Origin: Candidatus Cloacimonadota bacterium
Lineage (GTDB): Bacteria; Cloacimonadota; Cloacimonadia; Cloacimonadales; Cloacimonadaceae
Length of the DNA stretch: 64,000 nt
Direction of reading: 5' to 3'
NCBI GenBank assembly: GCA_020532545.1
Contig: JAJBAW010000004.1
Span: 30,903 to 94,902 of the forward strand
The notes beneath the pieces are model-generated. The model saw nothing but the letters and a program-made list of their open reading frames with translations. It was not told the origin of the DNA and made no database searches. A program made the translations under genes and the position numbers. Positions 18,235 to 25,895 of the stretch are shown here, in pieces (the first letter of the stretch is position 1; each line of letters opens with the position of its first letter).

Positions 18235-18900
18235 ATGAGAAAACAGATTTCTGCTAAGGAAGCTGCTGCGATGATCCCGGCAGGCAGCAGGCTGGCCATC
18301 GGTGGCTTTTTGGCCGTCGGGGCTCCAGAGTGCATCATTGATGCCATAGTTGAGGCCAAAACCCCTGATCTGCACATGATCGTAATCGCGTCTGATTGGG
18401 AAGACAGAGGTGTGGGCAAATTGATCGCCGCCAAACAGATCAAAAGCGCGCAGGTCTCGCATCTTGGCACAAACCGCACCATTCAGGCTCAGATGAATGC
18501 CGGTGAAATCGAGATCGAACTCGTCCCTCAGGGCACCCTCATGGAAAGAGTCCGCGCTTGTGGCGCCGGGCTGGGTGGAGTGCTTACTCCCACAGGCCTC
18601 GGCACCGTGGTGGAAGAAGGTAAACAGATTTTAAGCGTGGAAGGTAAAGACTATATCCTCGAGCCCGCTATTTGCAGCGATTTTGCCTTGGTGAAAGCCT
18701 GGATGGCAGACAGAATGGGCAATCTTGTCTTCCGCAAAACCGCGCGTAACAGCAACCCCATCATGGCGATGGCCGGCAAGATCACCATCGTGGAAGCCGA
18801 GCATATCGTGGAAGTGGGCGATCTGGATCCCGAACTCATCGCTTGCCCCGGAGTTTTTGTGAATTACATCGTTCAAAGCACGGAGGTGAAGAATGGATAA
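18235..18900 (+). CDS. 3-oxoacid/acetate CoA-transferase, subunit A (AtoD/ScoA-like)
   Basis: 221 residues of the class I CoA-transferase alpha subunit. It carries GSRLAIGGFLAVGAPE (the GGF-x3-G-x-P signature), then GTNRTIQAQMNAGEIEIELVPQGTL and ACGAGLGGVLTPTGLGT. With subunit B it moves CoA between short-chain acyl-CoAs and acids such as acetate, butyrate or acetoacetate; the exact pair cannot be read from sequence. In an amino-acid or organic-acid fermenter this conserves energy as acetyl-CoA. Its last codons overlap the subunit B start by 8 nt. It has its own promoter and a good ribosome-binding site. Confidence 0.9.
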   Translation: MRKQISAKEAAAMIPAGSRLAIGGFLAVGAPECIIDAIVEAKTPDLHMIVIASDWEDRGVGKLIAAKQIKSAQVSHLGTNRTIQAQMNAGEIEIELVPQGTLMERVRACGAGLGGVLTPTGLGTVVEEGKQILSVEGKDYILEPAICSDFALVKAWMADRMGNLVFRKTARNSNPIMAMAGKITIVEAEHIVEVGDLDPELIACPGVFVNYIVQSTEVKNG

Positions 18901-19555
18901 GAGAGAAATGATCGGCAAAAGAATCGCCCAGGAATTCGAAGACGGCGATTATGTAAATCTCGGTATCGGCCTGCCCACCCTGGCAGTGAACTATATCCCG
19001 GAAGGCATCCGCGTGATTTTTCAAAGTGAAAACGGCATGCTCTGTGTGGGCCCCAGTCCCGATGAAGGCTGTGAAGATCAGGATATGATCAATGCCGGCG
19101 GCGGATTTATCAGCGAGCTCAAAGGTGCCTCGTTCTTTGATAGTGCCCTGAGCTTTGCCATCATCCGCGGTGGACACATCGATGCCACGGTCTTGGGAGC
19201 TTTGCAAGTGGATGCTCAGGGCAATCTGGCAAATTGGATGATTCCTGGCAAGATGGTGCCCGGCATGGGTGGTGCGATGGATCTCGTAACCGGAGCCCGC
19301 AAAGTGATCGTAGCCATGGAGCACGTGGACAAACGCGGAAATCCCAAGATCCTCAAAGAGTGCAATCTCCCTCTCACCGCAAAAGCGAAAGTGAGCCTGA
19401 TCATCACAGATATGGCTGTGATCGAAGTAACTCCCGAAGGCCTGGTGCTCAAGGAAATCGCGGCGGGTACCACCATTGCGGAGATAGTCAGCGCTACAGA
19501 AGCTGAGCTTATTATCCCCGAACACCCGCATATGATCGGCAGTTTCGGCCACTAA
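18893..19555 (+). CDS. 3-oxoacid/acetate CoA-transferase, subunit B (AtoA/ScoB-like)
   Basis: 220 residues of the class I CoA-transferase beta subunit. It shows VNLGIGLPTL near the N-terminus, then the catalytic signature FQSENGML with Glu46 as the likely glutamyl-CoA nucleophile. Further on are GGGFISELKGASFFDSALSF and GAMDLVTGARKVIVAMEH. Length fits the family. It overlaps subunit A by 8 nt, so the two are made together. A strong bidirectional terminator follows 21 nt after the stop. The natural substrate is not determined. Confidence 0.9.
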   Translation: MDKREMIGKRIAQEFEDGDYVNLGIGLPTLAVNYIPEGIRVIFQSENGMLCVGPSPDEGCEDQDMINAGGGFISELKGASFFDSALSFAIIRGGHIDATVLGALQVDAQGNLANWMIPGKMVPGMGGAMDLVTGARKVIVAMEHVDKRGNPKILKECNLPLTAKAKVSLIITDMAVIEVTPEGLVLKEIAAGTTIAEIVSATEAELIIPEHPHMIGSFGH

Positions 19556-19576
19556 GCCAGCCCTTTAACCTTATAC

Positions 19577-19606
19577 GAAAAAACCGGGAGTTATTCCGGT
19601 TTTTTC
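19577..19606. terminator. Bidirectional rho-independent terminator
   Basis: AAAAAACCGG and CCGGTTTTTT flank a short loop between the convergent CoA-transferase and HD-GYP genes. A and T runs on both sides let it act for either strand. Confidence 0.9.
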
Positions 19607-19633
19607 ATTGTCAAAAAGTGAGCCGTATAGCGG

Positions 19634-20707
19634 CTATTCCAGCAGATCGTTCAGTGAGATCTTGCTACTGAGGACACCCAGCACCAGCTCCCGGTTGTCC
19701 TGGAGTATTTTACTGATTTCAGGGTCAAATTGCTTGCTCCGATTCTTGTAAATCTCCTGTGTGGCGCGGCCATAATCCAGATTACTGCGATAAACCCGCT
19801 TGCTGGTCATGGCATCAAAACTATCCGCCACGCTCACGATGCGGGCATAGAGGTGAATGTCATTTCCTTTCAGTCCATAGGGATAGCCCTCGCCGTTGTA
19901 CCATTCATGATGCTGGAGGATGATCTTGCTTACCGTATCTGGCAGGCCCAGGGGTCCCACGATCTTGGCTCCGGCGATGGGATGCTGTTTGATGATGTCA
20001 TATTCACTTTCGGTAAGGCCTTGCGCCTTGTTCAAGACATCGCTGATCACGCCGATTTTGCCCAGATCATGCAGCAATGCACCTATCCTTAGCTCGCGCA
20101 ATTCTTCCATTCCGAGCCCTACCGCTTTGCCCAGTCCCACAGCGATCGCGGTGACTCTTTCGGAGTGCCCCAAAGTATAGATATCCTTCACTTCCATGGC
20201 GTTGACCATCACGTGGATGGTGTTCAGATAGCTGCGTTCGAGCTTGGCTTTGGTGTCTGTGAGCTCGGCTGTGCGCTCCTGCACCAGGGTCTTCAGCTCA
20301 TGCTCGTAGTGGCTGTTTTGCATGCGGAGTTTATGTGCCTCCAGCGCTTGCCGCACCGTAACGATGAGGCTGCTGATTTCGAAAGGCTTTTTGAGGAATT
20401 CATAGACTCCCAGATGGATAGAGCGGCGCATGGTCTCTTCATCGGAGGAGCCGGTAATCAGCACCACCGGGATTCTGTCGTCGTGCTCGCGCACCGCTTT
20501 GAGGATATCCAGTCCGCTCAATTTCCCCATTTTCACATCGCTGATCACCACGGCAAAATCATTCTCATAGAACAGTTTGAGCGCCTTCACGGGGTCGTTC
20601 AAGGTAGTAACTGTGTAGTCTTTTTCCGTTTGCAGGCTCATACGAACGCAATCCAGGATTGGGAGGTCGTCGTCTATCACCAAAATACGGGGTTTTTCGT
20701 TTTTCAT
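19634..20707 (-). CDS. Response regulator with HD-GYP domain (probable c-di-GMP phosphodiesterase)
   Basis: 357 residues from ATG 20707; an upstream in-frame start at 20740 would overlap the SRAP gene. The receiver domain (5-120) has acidic pocket DDD (12-14), phospho-acceptor Asp57 in VISDVKM, Thr85 in LITGS and Lys107. A helical linker (about 125-160) leads to an HD-GYP domain (about 160-340) with HSERV, HDLGKIG (His213/Asp214) and the diagnostic HHEWYNGEGYPYGLKG. HD-GYP proteins hydrolyse cyclic di-GMP, linking a phosphorelay to surface or motility behaviour. No histidine kinase is adjacent, so the partner is unknown. It starts 4 nt after the SRAP stop and is probably co-transcribed with it. 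Confidence 0.93.
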   Translation of the reverse strand: MKNEKPRILVIDDDLPILDCVRMSLQTEKDYTVTTLNDPVKALKLFYENDFAVVISDVKMGKLSGLDILKAVREHDDRIPVVLITGSSDEETMRRSIHLGVYEFLKKPFEISSLIVTVRQALEAHKLRMQNSHYEHELKTLVQERTAELTDTKAKLERSYLNTIHVMVNAMEVKDIYTLGHSERVTAIAVGLGKAVGLGMEELRELRIGALLHDLGKIGVISDVLNKAQGLTESEYDIIKQHPIAGAKIVGPLGLPDTVSKIILQHHEWYNGEGYPYGLKGNDIHLYARIVSVADSFDAMTSKRVYRSNLDYGRATQEIYKNRSKQFDPEISKILQDNRELVLGVLSSKISLNDLLE

Positions 20708-20711
20708 CTTA

Positions 20712-21401
20712 TTAAAGGGGAACCTCGTCCCAAAAATCATCTTCCAGAATCAAATCCGGGGAGTTATTTGCCACTTTGTTCACTGCCGGACTCACGCGGT
20801 GGCAGCAGAGTATATCGTCCGGGGCGGGAATCAAGAGCTCACGCGCCAGTTTAACATCTTGCAATTTAGGATCCAAATACAGATCAATCGCATCTTTTGG
20901 GAGGATGACCGGCATGCGGTGATGCAGGGGTTGCATAAAATCGTTCGCGGCTGTGGTGATGATGCCCAGGGTGGGCAGATAGCTGCCATCATCCCCCTGC
21001 CAGACGTCGTATATCGCTGCCAGATAAAGCAATGCGCCTTCAGCGGGATAGATGTAATACGGAGTCTTTTGCGGGGCCTGCCACTCATAAAAGCCATTGA
21101 TAGGCACCAAGGCACGTCGCCTGAGAAAAGAAGCTTTGAAAGAAGGCTTTTCTGAGATGGTTTCAGCGCGGATGTTGATCATCACGGTCTTGGGGATTTC
21201 CTTCATCCAGGAGGGAATCAGGCCCCAGCGGAAATAGCCGTCATAGCGCAGTTCGCCTTTGCTCACTATCGCCATCACTGGCTGTGTGGGCGCCACATTG
21301 TAAGATATCATGAGTTGATCAGAGGTGATTTGGGCTCCCAGTTCCCGCTCCAATTGCTGGATTTCTGTTTGGTTAATCACTTGAGCAAATCTTCCGCACA
21401 T
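20712..21401 (-). CDS. SRAP-domain protein, YedK/HMCES family (abasic-site DNA shield)
   Basis: 229 residues beginning MCGRF. The start was chosen because the family needs Cys2 exposed after Met removal; the open frame runs to 21512 but the upstream codons are not conserved. GGAG lies 9 nt before this ATG. Key residues are present: Cys2, Asn77 in MINIRAE, Glu106 in NGFYEW, and the histidines of LHHRMPVIL (160-161). Members form a thiazolidine crosslink to abasic sites in single-stranded DNA, protecting forks. It is divergent from endonuclease III, which also acts on damaged bases, so the 104-bp gap may hold promoters for both. Confidence 0.93.
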   Translation of the reverse strand: MCGRFAQVINQTEIQQLERELGAQITSDQLMISYNVAPTQPVMAIVSKGELRYDGYFRWGLIPSWMKEIPKTVMINIRAETISEKPSFKASFLRRRALVPINGFYEWQAPQKTPYYIYPAEGALLYLAAIYDVWQGDDGSYLPTLGIITTAANDFMQPLHHRMPVILPKDAIDLYLDPKLQDVKLARELLIPAPDDILCCHRVSPAVNKVANNSPDLILEDDFWDEVPL

Positions 21402-21505
21402 CTTTTCAGTCTCCTTTCTGATTGACAGTTTTTTTGGTCTGGGATATCTTGGCAAGAGATATTTTGTGGAAGGCACTGCCACCTGCAAAAGCATAAGGAG
21501 AAACG

Positions 21506-22150
21506 ATGACAAATAGAGATATAGACGAAGTAATGCGGCTGCTCGGGATTCACTTTGACAACGTGCAGACCCCGGTGGTGGATCTCATTCAAGCTCAAAC
21601 CCAAGAGCCCTTCAAGGTACTGGTGGCCACCATCCTCAGTGCCCGCACCAAAGATGAAACCACCTCCAAAGTAGTGGATAGACTCTTCAAAGTGGTGCAC
21701 AAAGCGGATGACCTGGATACGCTCAGCGCCGAAGAACTGGACCGCCTGATCTATCCCGTGGGCTTTCACAATACCAAGACCAAGCACCTCAAAGAGCTCC
21801 CCAAGGTGCTGAGAGAGGAATTTGGTGGAGTAGTCCCTTCTGAGATCGATGAGCTCTTGAAACTCCCCGGAGTGGGGCGCAAGACGGCAAATCTGGTGCG
21901 TGCTGTGGCCTTTTCCCTGCCCGCCATCTGTGTGGATGTCCATGTGCATCGCATCTGCAACCGCTGGGGCTATATCAAGACCAAAAACCCTTTTGAAACC
22001 GAGATGGCTCTGCGCGAGATCTTGCCCGCAAAGCATTGGCTGAAGATCAATTCCTATGTGGTGGCCTTTGGACAAAATCTGTGCAAACCGCGCAAGCCGA
22101 TGTGTGAGATCTGTCCTATCTATGATTACTGCAAGAGGGTGGGAGTCTAA
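21506..22150 (+). CDS. nth: Endonuclease III (DNA glycosylase/AP lyase)
   Basis: 214 residues with the helix-hairpin-helix LPGVGRKTAN including catalytic Lys126, the VDVHVHR motif with catalytic Asp144, and a C-terminal 4Fe-4S ligand set C-x6-C-x2-C-x5-C (CKPRKPMCEICPIYDYC). It removes oxidised pyrimidines and cleaves the resulting abasic site. The early ATILSARTKDETT replaces the enteric LSAQATD, a variation seen in more distant Nth proteins. A GGAG-type ribosome-binding site precedes the ATG. Confidence 0.93.
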   Translation: MTNRDIDEVMRLLGIHFDNVQTPVVDLIQAQTQEPFKVLVATILSARTKDETTSKVVDRLFKVVHKADDLDTLSAEELDRLIYPVGFHNTKTKHLKELPKVLREEFGGVVPSEIDELLKLPGVGRKTANLVRAVAFSLPAICVDVHVHRICNRWGYIKTKNPFETEMALREILPAKHWLKINSYVVAFGQNLCKPRKPMCEICPIYDYCKRVGV

Positions 22151-22188
22151 TTGAGAATTGAAAATTGAGAATTGAAAATGGAGAATTA
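22151..22188. repeat. Short tandem AT-rich repeat (TTGAGAATTGAAAA type)
   Basis: Two and a half imperfect copies of a 14-bp unit follow the nth stop codon. A similar stretch in the opposite orientation lies at about 7005-7032. Confidence 0.7.
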
Positions 22189-22202
22189 TGGGGGTGATTG
22201 TT

Positions 22203-22310
22203 GGATTGCAGGCGTCTCGCCTGCAGAGCAGGGGACCTGCTCTTATTGTTCAAGCCTGTTTCCTGTTTTCAAGGCCTGCGGCCTTGTTGGACGCGAGACG
22301 CATCCAATCC
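22203..22310. repeat. Hairpin-rich MITE-like element
   Basis: Ends GGATTGCAGGCGTCTCGC (22203-22220) and GCGAGACGCATCCAATCC (22293-22310) are imperfect inverted repeats of 18 bp. Inside are further perfect hairpins with 3-nt loops: TGCAGGCG/CGCCTGCA, GAGCAGG/CCTGCTC and CAAGGCC/GGCCTTG. There is no coding capacity. Confidence 0.75.
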
Positions 22311-22364
22311 AGCAGGCGGGTTTACAGCCTTATAAAGTGTCTATTCTGACTTTATCATCTTCAT

Positions 22365-22393
22365 TTGACAAACCGCTTCCTTTGCCTTAAATT
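22365..22393 (+). promoter_or_regulatory. Promoter of the HIT gene, possibly giving a leaderless mRNA
   Basis: TTGACA, a 17-bp spacer and TAAATT end 6 nt before the ATG at 22400. Transcription would start at or next to the start codon, and no ribosome-binding site is visible. Confidence 0.6.
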
Positions 22394-22399
22394 ATCACT

Positions 22400-22708
22400 A
22401 TGAAATGTATATTCTGCGCCATCCCGTCCCAGACCTACATCCTGGAAAACACAGATTTCTATGTGATCCCGGACAAATACCCTGTGAGTAAAGGTCACTG
22501 TCTGATTATCTCAAAACGGCATCTGCAGCACTACTTTGAGCTCACAGATGAAGAAGCAATATCCCTGCTGCAGATCACTCGCGAACTCAAAGCCAGCCTG
22601 GACACCGAGCATGAGCCCACCGGATACAATCTTGCCATGAATTGTGGCCGCAGCGCTGGACAGACCGTCTTCCACTTCCATATGCACGTGATTCCAAGGT
22701 ATAAATGA
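22400..22708 (+). CDS. HIT-family nucleotide hydrolase/transferase
   Basis: 102 residues with an N-terminal CIFC zinc-type knuckle, KGHCLIISKRH, and the histidine triad HFHMHVIPR (His92, His94, His96) as active site. HIT proteins split nucleoside phosphoramidates or dinucleoside polyphosphates. The protein stops three residues after the triad block (IPRYK), shorter than the usual 110-140 residues, so the C-terminal tail is missing but the catalytic core is whole. A TTGACA/TAAATT promoter sits so close that the mRNA may lack a leader. The second S8 protease follows after 23 nt with its own ribosome-binding site. Confidence 0.9.
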   Translation: MKCIFCAIPSQTYILENTDFYVIPDKYPVSKGHCLIISKRHLQHYFELTDEEAISLLQITRELKASLDTEHEPTGYNLAMNCGRSAGQTVFHFHMHVIPRYK

Positions 22709-22731
22709 CCCCATAAATCAAGGAGCACATT

Positions 22732-25257
22732 ATGTTCAAACGTCTGATTATCCTCATCTTTCTCAGCCTGGGCCTGCTTTTTGCCAGAGAGCATAATGTC
22801 GAACCTGGCAAAGCCTGCATCCGCATCGAAAAAGGCCGGGATATCTCCGCCTTCAAGCCTCATCTGGCCACATTGGGTGTGACCCAGATCCAGCCCCGCT
22901 TTCAGACCACAAAGGACAAAAGCGGCCTTCTAAAAGATATTTACGAGCTGAGCTTTGATCCCAAGATCAGCCCCTACAGCCTCGCGAATGCCCTGTCAAA
23001 ATATCCAGGTATCGTCTATGCCGAGCCCATCTTCATCGATGAAGTTCTGGAAAGCCCGGATGATTTCTATTACGCTCAGAGCTTGAATTTCGCCTCCATG
23101 CAGGCCGAAGCCGCCTGGGATATCCATAAATGTGAGGAGGGCAGCCAGCCCACCATCATCGCTATTGTCGATACCGGCGTGGCCTGGAAACATCCCGATC
23201 TGGCAGAAAACATCTGGCAAAATCTCGGTGAAGATGCCAATGGCAATGGCTACACAATGTATCACAATGGCAGCGCCTGGGAGATGGATACCGGCGATCT
23301 GAACGGCATCGATGATGACGGCAATGGCAAGATCGATGATCTGATTGGCTGGAACATCGCAGCCAATGCGGCCGGAGCTGAGAATAACGATCCCAACGAT
23401 CCTGGCGGTCATGGCACCCGCGTGGCCGGCCTGGCTGGAGCGCGCACCAATAACGGTATTGGCGCAGCTTCCCTGAGCTGGAATCCCATCCTGATGCCCA
23501 TTTCCTGTGCCTATCCCGGAGACACCAGCCATATATATAGAGGCTATGATGCCATAGTTTACGCGGCCGAAAACGGAGCCCATGTGATCAATTGCTCCTG
23601 GGGCGGCACCGGCTTTTCTCAGGCCAATAAAGAGGCCATTGATTATGCCGATGCTCTGGGCGCACTGGTAGTAGCCGCTGCCGGTAATAGCAACAATTCC
23701 GTCCCCTTATATCCTGCCGCCTACCCCAAAGTGCTGGCCACAGCGTCGCTAAATAACGACGGCGTCAAATGGAGCGGCTCAAACTTTGGTGCTTATGTGG
23801 ATTTGGGCGCGCCCAACGAAAGCGTATATTCCACCACCACTTCCTCTTATAGTATTAGCACCGGTGCTACTTCTTATGCCTCACCCATTGCCTCAGCCCT
23901 GGCAGCTTTGGTGAAATCTCAGAACCCCGGCTATAGCCCAGAGCAGGTCGCATACCGGATGAAGGCCACCAGCGACAACATCGATGCCCAAAATCCGACC
24001 CGCCAATATCAGCTCGGTCAGGGCAAGATCAATGCCTATCGTGCCCTCAGCGAAACCGCTGCCAGCGTCGCTCCAGCGCTCAAACTTGAACTGTTCAGCA
24101 TTGAGCCTCCCACAGATAGCAATGCAAATCTGGCGATCGAGCCCGGAGAAAGCTTTAGCCTCAATCTCAAACTCCGCAATTACACGGAGTTCTCGGCAGC
24201 GGCGAGTTTCACGCTTCAAACGAGCGATCCCTCTGTGCAGATTGTCAGCTCTCAGCATCAAGCCACCATTCCCCAGGATGAATTCTTCAGGCTGGAAGAT
24301 GCCTTTGAAATCATCGTAGCAGCAGACGCGAGCTCGCATTATGCCAGCTTTACTTTGACTGTTTCATCCACCTTGCCCATCCACAACAGCGCAGCATTCA
24401 CTTTCAAAATTCTCATCCAAAATGGCGGTATCTTCGTCTGGGAAGCCAAAGCAGGTGCCCGAAATCAAAGCGGCACTTTTTTCAAGAACCAGCTTGTTGC
24501 CCAGGGCAGGCAAGTGGTCTATGGCAATTCCTTTCCAGCCTCTTTCAAAAGCTTTGAGGCCGCAATACTCTCCTTTGGCGCTGTCGATGATAATATTCAA
24601 AGGCTAAACGAGCCCTGGATGTATGAGGCCATGCGGGATTACCTTCTGGAAGGCGGCAAACTCTATGTGGAAGGTGCAGACGCCATCGGCTTTGATCTGG
24701 AATACTTCCTGGAGGCTCACACCGTGCTGTGGCCGCTTTTGGGCATAGCAGATGCCACAGACGGCCTTCCCAATCCCCTGAGTCTCCTGACCGCCGCACT
24801 TCCCTTCAGCGATCTGGAATTTACCGGCACCAGCCAGACTAAACAAGACTATATCGATCTCTTCACCCCTCATCCTCTTTGGGGGCACACAGCCTTCACC
24901 GAAGAAGGCTATGGCACTGTGGGCATTGCCGGAGCCGGAGAACACGGCCAAAAAACCCTGGTTTTCAGCTATGCCCTGGCCGAACTCACCGATGGGGCAG
25001 AGTCCAATACCAGAGCCAATCTGCTGCGTGATATCCTGATCTGGTTCATGGATTCACCTGTGGCAGAGCTCCAAAGCTCACTTTCCGTCTTACAACTAAG
25101 CTGGCAGCCCATCCCCCTGGCACGAAGCTACCGCATCTATCATAGCGATCAACCTCTTGGGGCTTGGGATATTCTGATCGATAATCATCCCAATAGCTCC
25201 CTGGAGATCAGCCCCCTGGCACAAAGGCAATTCTACCGTGTGCAAGCTCTGCCCTAA
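22732..25257 (+). CDS. Secreted S8 (subtilisin-like) serine protease with terminal FN3-like domain
   Basis: 841 residues from an ATG with AGGAG 6 nt upstream. A signal peptide (LIILIFLSLGLLFA) and a propeptide-like region lead to a subtilase domain with Asp147 (AIVDTGV), His227 (GGHGTRVAG), oxyanion Asn319 (AAAGNS) and Ser381 (GATSYASP). The motifs are divergent (GHGTR for GHGTH, ATSYASP for GTSMASP), but the catalytic residues are kept. A calcium-type DDDGNGKIDD lies near 194-203. After about residue 440 come a CARDB-like region, an unassigned alpha/beta region (about 560-770) and a terminal FN3-like domain ending RQFYRVQALP. Unlike the protease at 11-15 kb it has no FlgD-like sorting domain, so it is exported or anchored differently. 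Confidence 0.88.
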   Translation: MFKRLIILIFLSLGLLFAREHNVEPGKACIRIEKGRDISAFKPHLATLGVTQIQPRFQTTKDKSGLLKDIYELSFDPKISPYSLANALSKYPGIVYAEPIFIDEVLESPDDFYYAQSLNFASMQAEAAWDIHKCEEGSQPTIIAIVDTGVAWKHPDLAENIWQNLGEDANGNGYTMYHNGSAWEMDTGDLNGIDDDGNGKIDDLIGWNIAANAAGAENNDPNDPGGHGTRVAGLAGARTNNGIGAASLSWNPILMPISCAYPGDTSHIYRGYDAIVYAAENGAHVINCSWGGTGFSQANKEAIDYADALGALVVAAAGNSNNSVPLYPAAYPKVLATASLNNDGVKWSGSNFGAYVDLGAPNESVYSTTTSSYSISTGATSYASPIASALAALVKSQNPGYSPEQVAYRMKATSDNIDAQNPTRQYQLGQGKINAYRALSETAASVAPALKLELFSIEPPTDSNANLAIEPGESFSLNLKLRNYTEFSAAASFTLQTSDPSVQIVSSQHQATIPQDEFFRLEDAFEIIVAADASSHYASFTLTVSSTLPIHNSAAFTFKILIQNGGIFVWEAKAGARNQSGTFFKNQLVAQGRQVVYGNSFPASFKSFEAAILSFGAVDDNIQRLNEPWMYEAMRDYLLEGGKLYVEGADAIGFDLEYFLEAHTVLWPLLGIADATDGLPNPLSLLTAALPFSDLEFTGTSQTKQDYIDLFTPHPLWGHTAFTEEGYGTVGIAGAGEHGQKTLVFSYALAELTDGAESNTRANLLRDILIWFMDSPVAELQSSLSVLQLSWQPIPLARSYRIYHSDQPLGAWDILIDNHPNSSLEISPLAQRQFYRVQALP

Positions 25258-25294
25258 ATAAATACCTGCCCAGACTACCTCACCCCATTTGTTG

Positions 25295-25355
25295 CCGTAG
25301 AGATGACGTGAAGATAAGAGGATTTTCTCCTGCTATCTCCACGTCATCTCTACGG
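25295..25355. repeat. Palindromic element, GATGACGT family, copy 2
   Basis: CCGTAGAGATGACGTG pairs perfectly over 16 bp with CACGTCATCTCTACGG, and the stem continues inward with mismatches. The reverse complement shares GATGACGT, GAGATAGCAGGA and AATCCT with the copy near 6370-6424. It lies 37 nt after the S8 protease stop and lacks a T run. Confidence 0.85.
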
Positions 25356-25396
25356 TATGCTATTCAGAAAGCACCCAGCTTCATTGTCCACTTTAC

Positions 25397-25502
25397 GTAG
25401 CGCAGGAAGCCGTTCCTGCGAAAGATGAGGCTCACAGAAACCACGCAGCCATCACGCTTTATGTTCCATTTTAAGTTCCGTAGGAATGGCGTCCTGCGCT
25501 AC
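25397..25502. repeat. MITE-like element with 24-bp terminal inverted repeats
   Basis: GTAGCGCAGGAAGCCGTTCC at the left end matches the reverse complement of the right end at 21 of 24 positions. About 58 bp of unrelated sequence lies between. No gene is inside. Confidence 0.75.
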
Positions 25503-25810
25503 AGAGGCCCCTCGCAATATTTGAAAAACCAAGCCCTTCACGTAAAAGGTACTTGATTTTTTGGCTTACTCCAATCCACTTGTTCAAGCAGTCTGAATCC
25601 ATTAAAACACACTGCAAGAACATGCAGATCAAGAGCTTCCCCTCGTGCTCTATACCCAGTTCGAGTCTTCTCACGGGGCCAGCAATATGACCAAAAGCCT
25701 GGAAATGTCTGCAGATATTTACAGCTTTGCCTGCCTGTATCTGGAGCTTTAGTATAGCTATACCATCCAAAGCACTTGCGTAAAATCCAGGCATTTACCT
25801 GGCTCAATTG
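25503..25810 (-). pseudogene. Possible degraded mobile-element fragment
   Basis: Two overlapping minus-strand frames (to 25794 and 25807) cover this gap. One reads NAWILRKCFGWYSYTK and EALDLHVLAVCFNGFRLLEQ. A similar 'WIL...F..Y' fragment, with similar DNA (TTGCG, AATCCAGG), is at 30379-30564. Neither is a whole gene or has a good ribosome-binding site. I suspect a common decayed transposase but cannot name a family. Confidence 0.25.
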
Positions 25811-25841
25811 GAAATGAAAAAGTGTCCGGCTCGATTTGAGC

Positions 25842-25869
25842 TTGACAAAGTTTCAACACCCCTTATAGT
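25842..25869 (+). promoter_or_regulatory. Sigma-70-like promoter of the lipoprotein gene
   Basis: A perfect TTGACA, a 16-bp spacer and TATAGT, 26 bp before the ATG at 25896. Confidence 0.7.
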
Positions 25870-25895
25870 TGTAATAAAACACTTTGGAGGTTATT

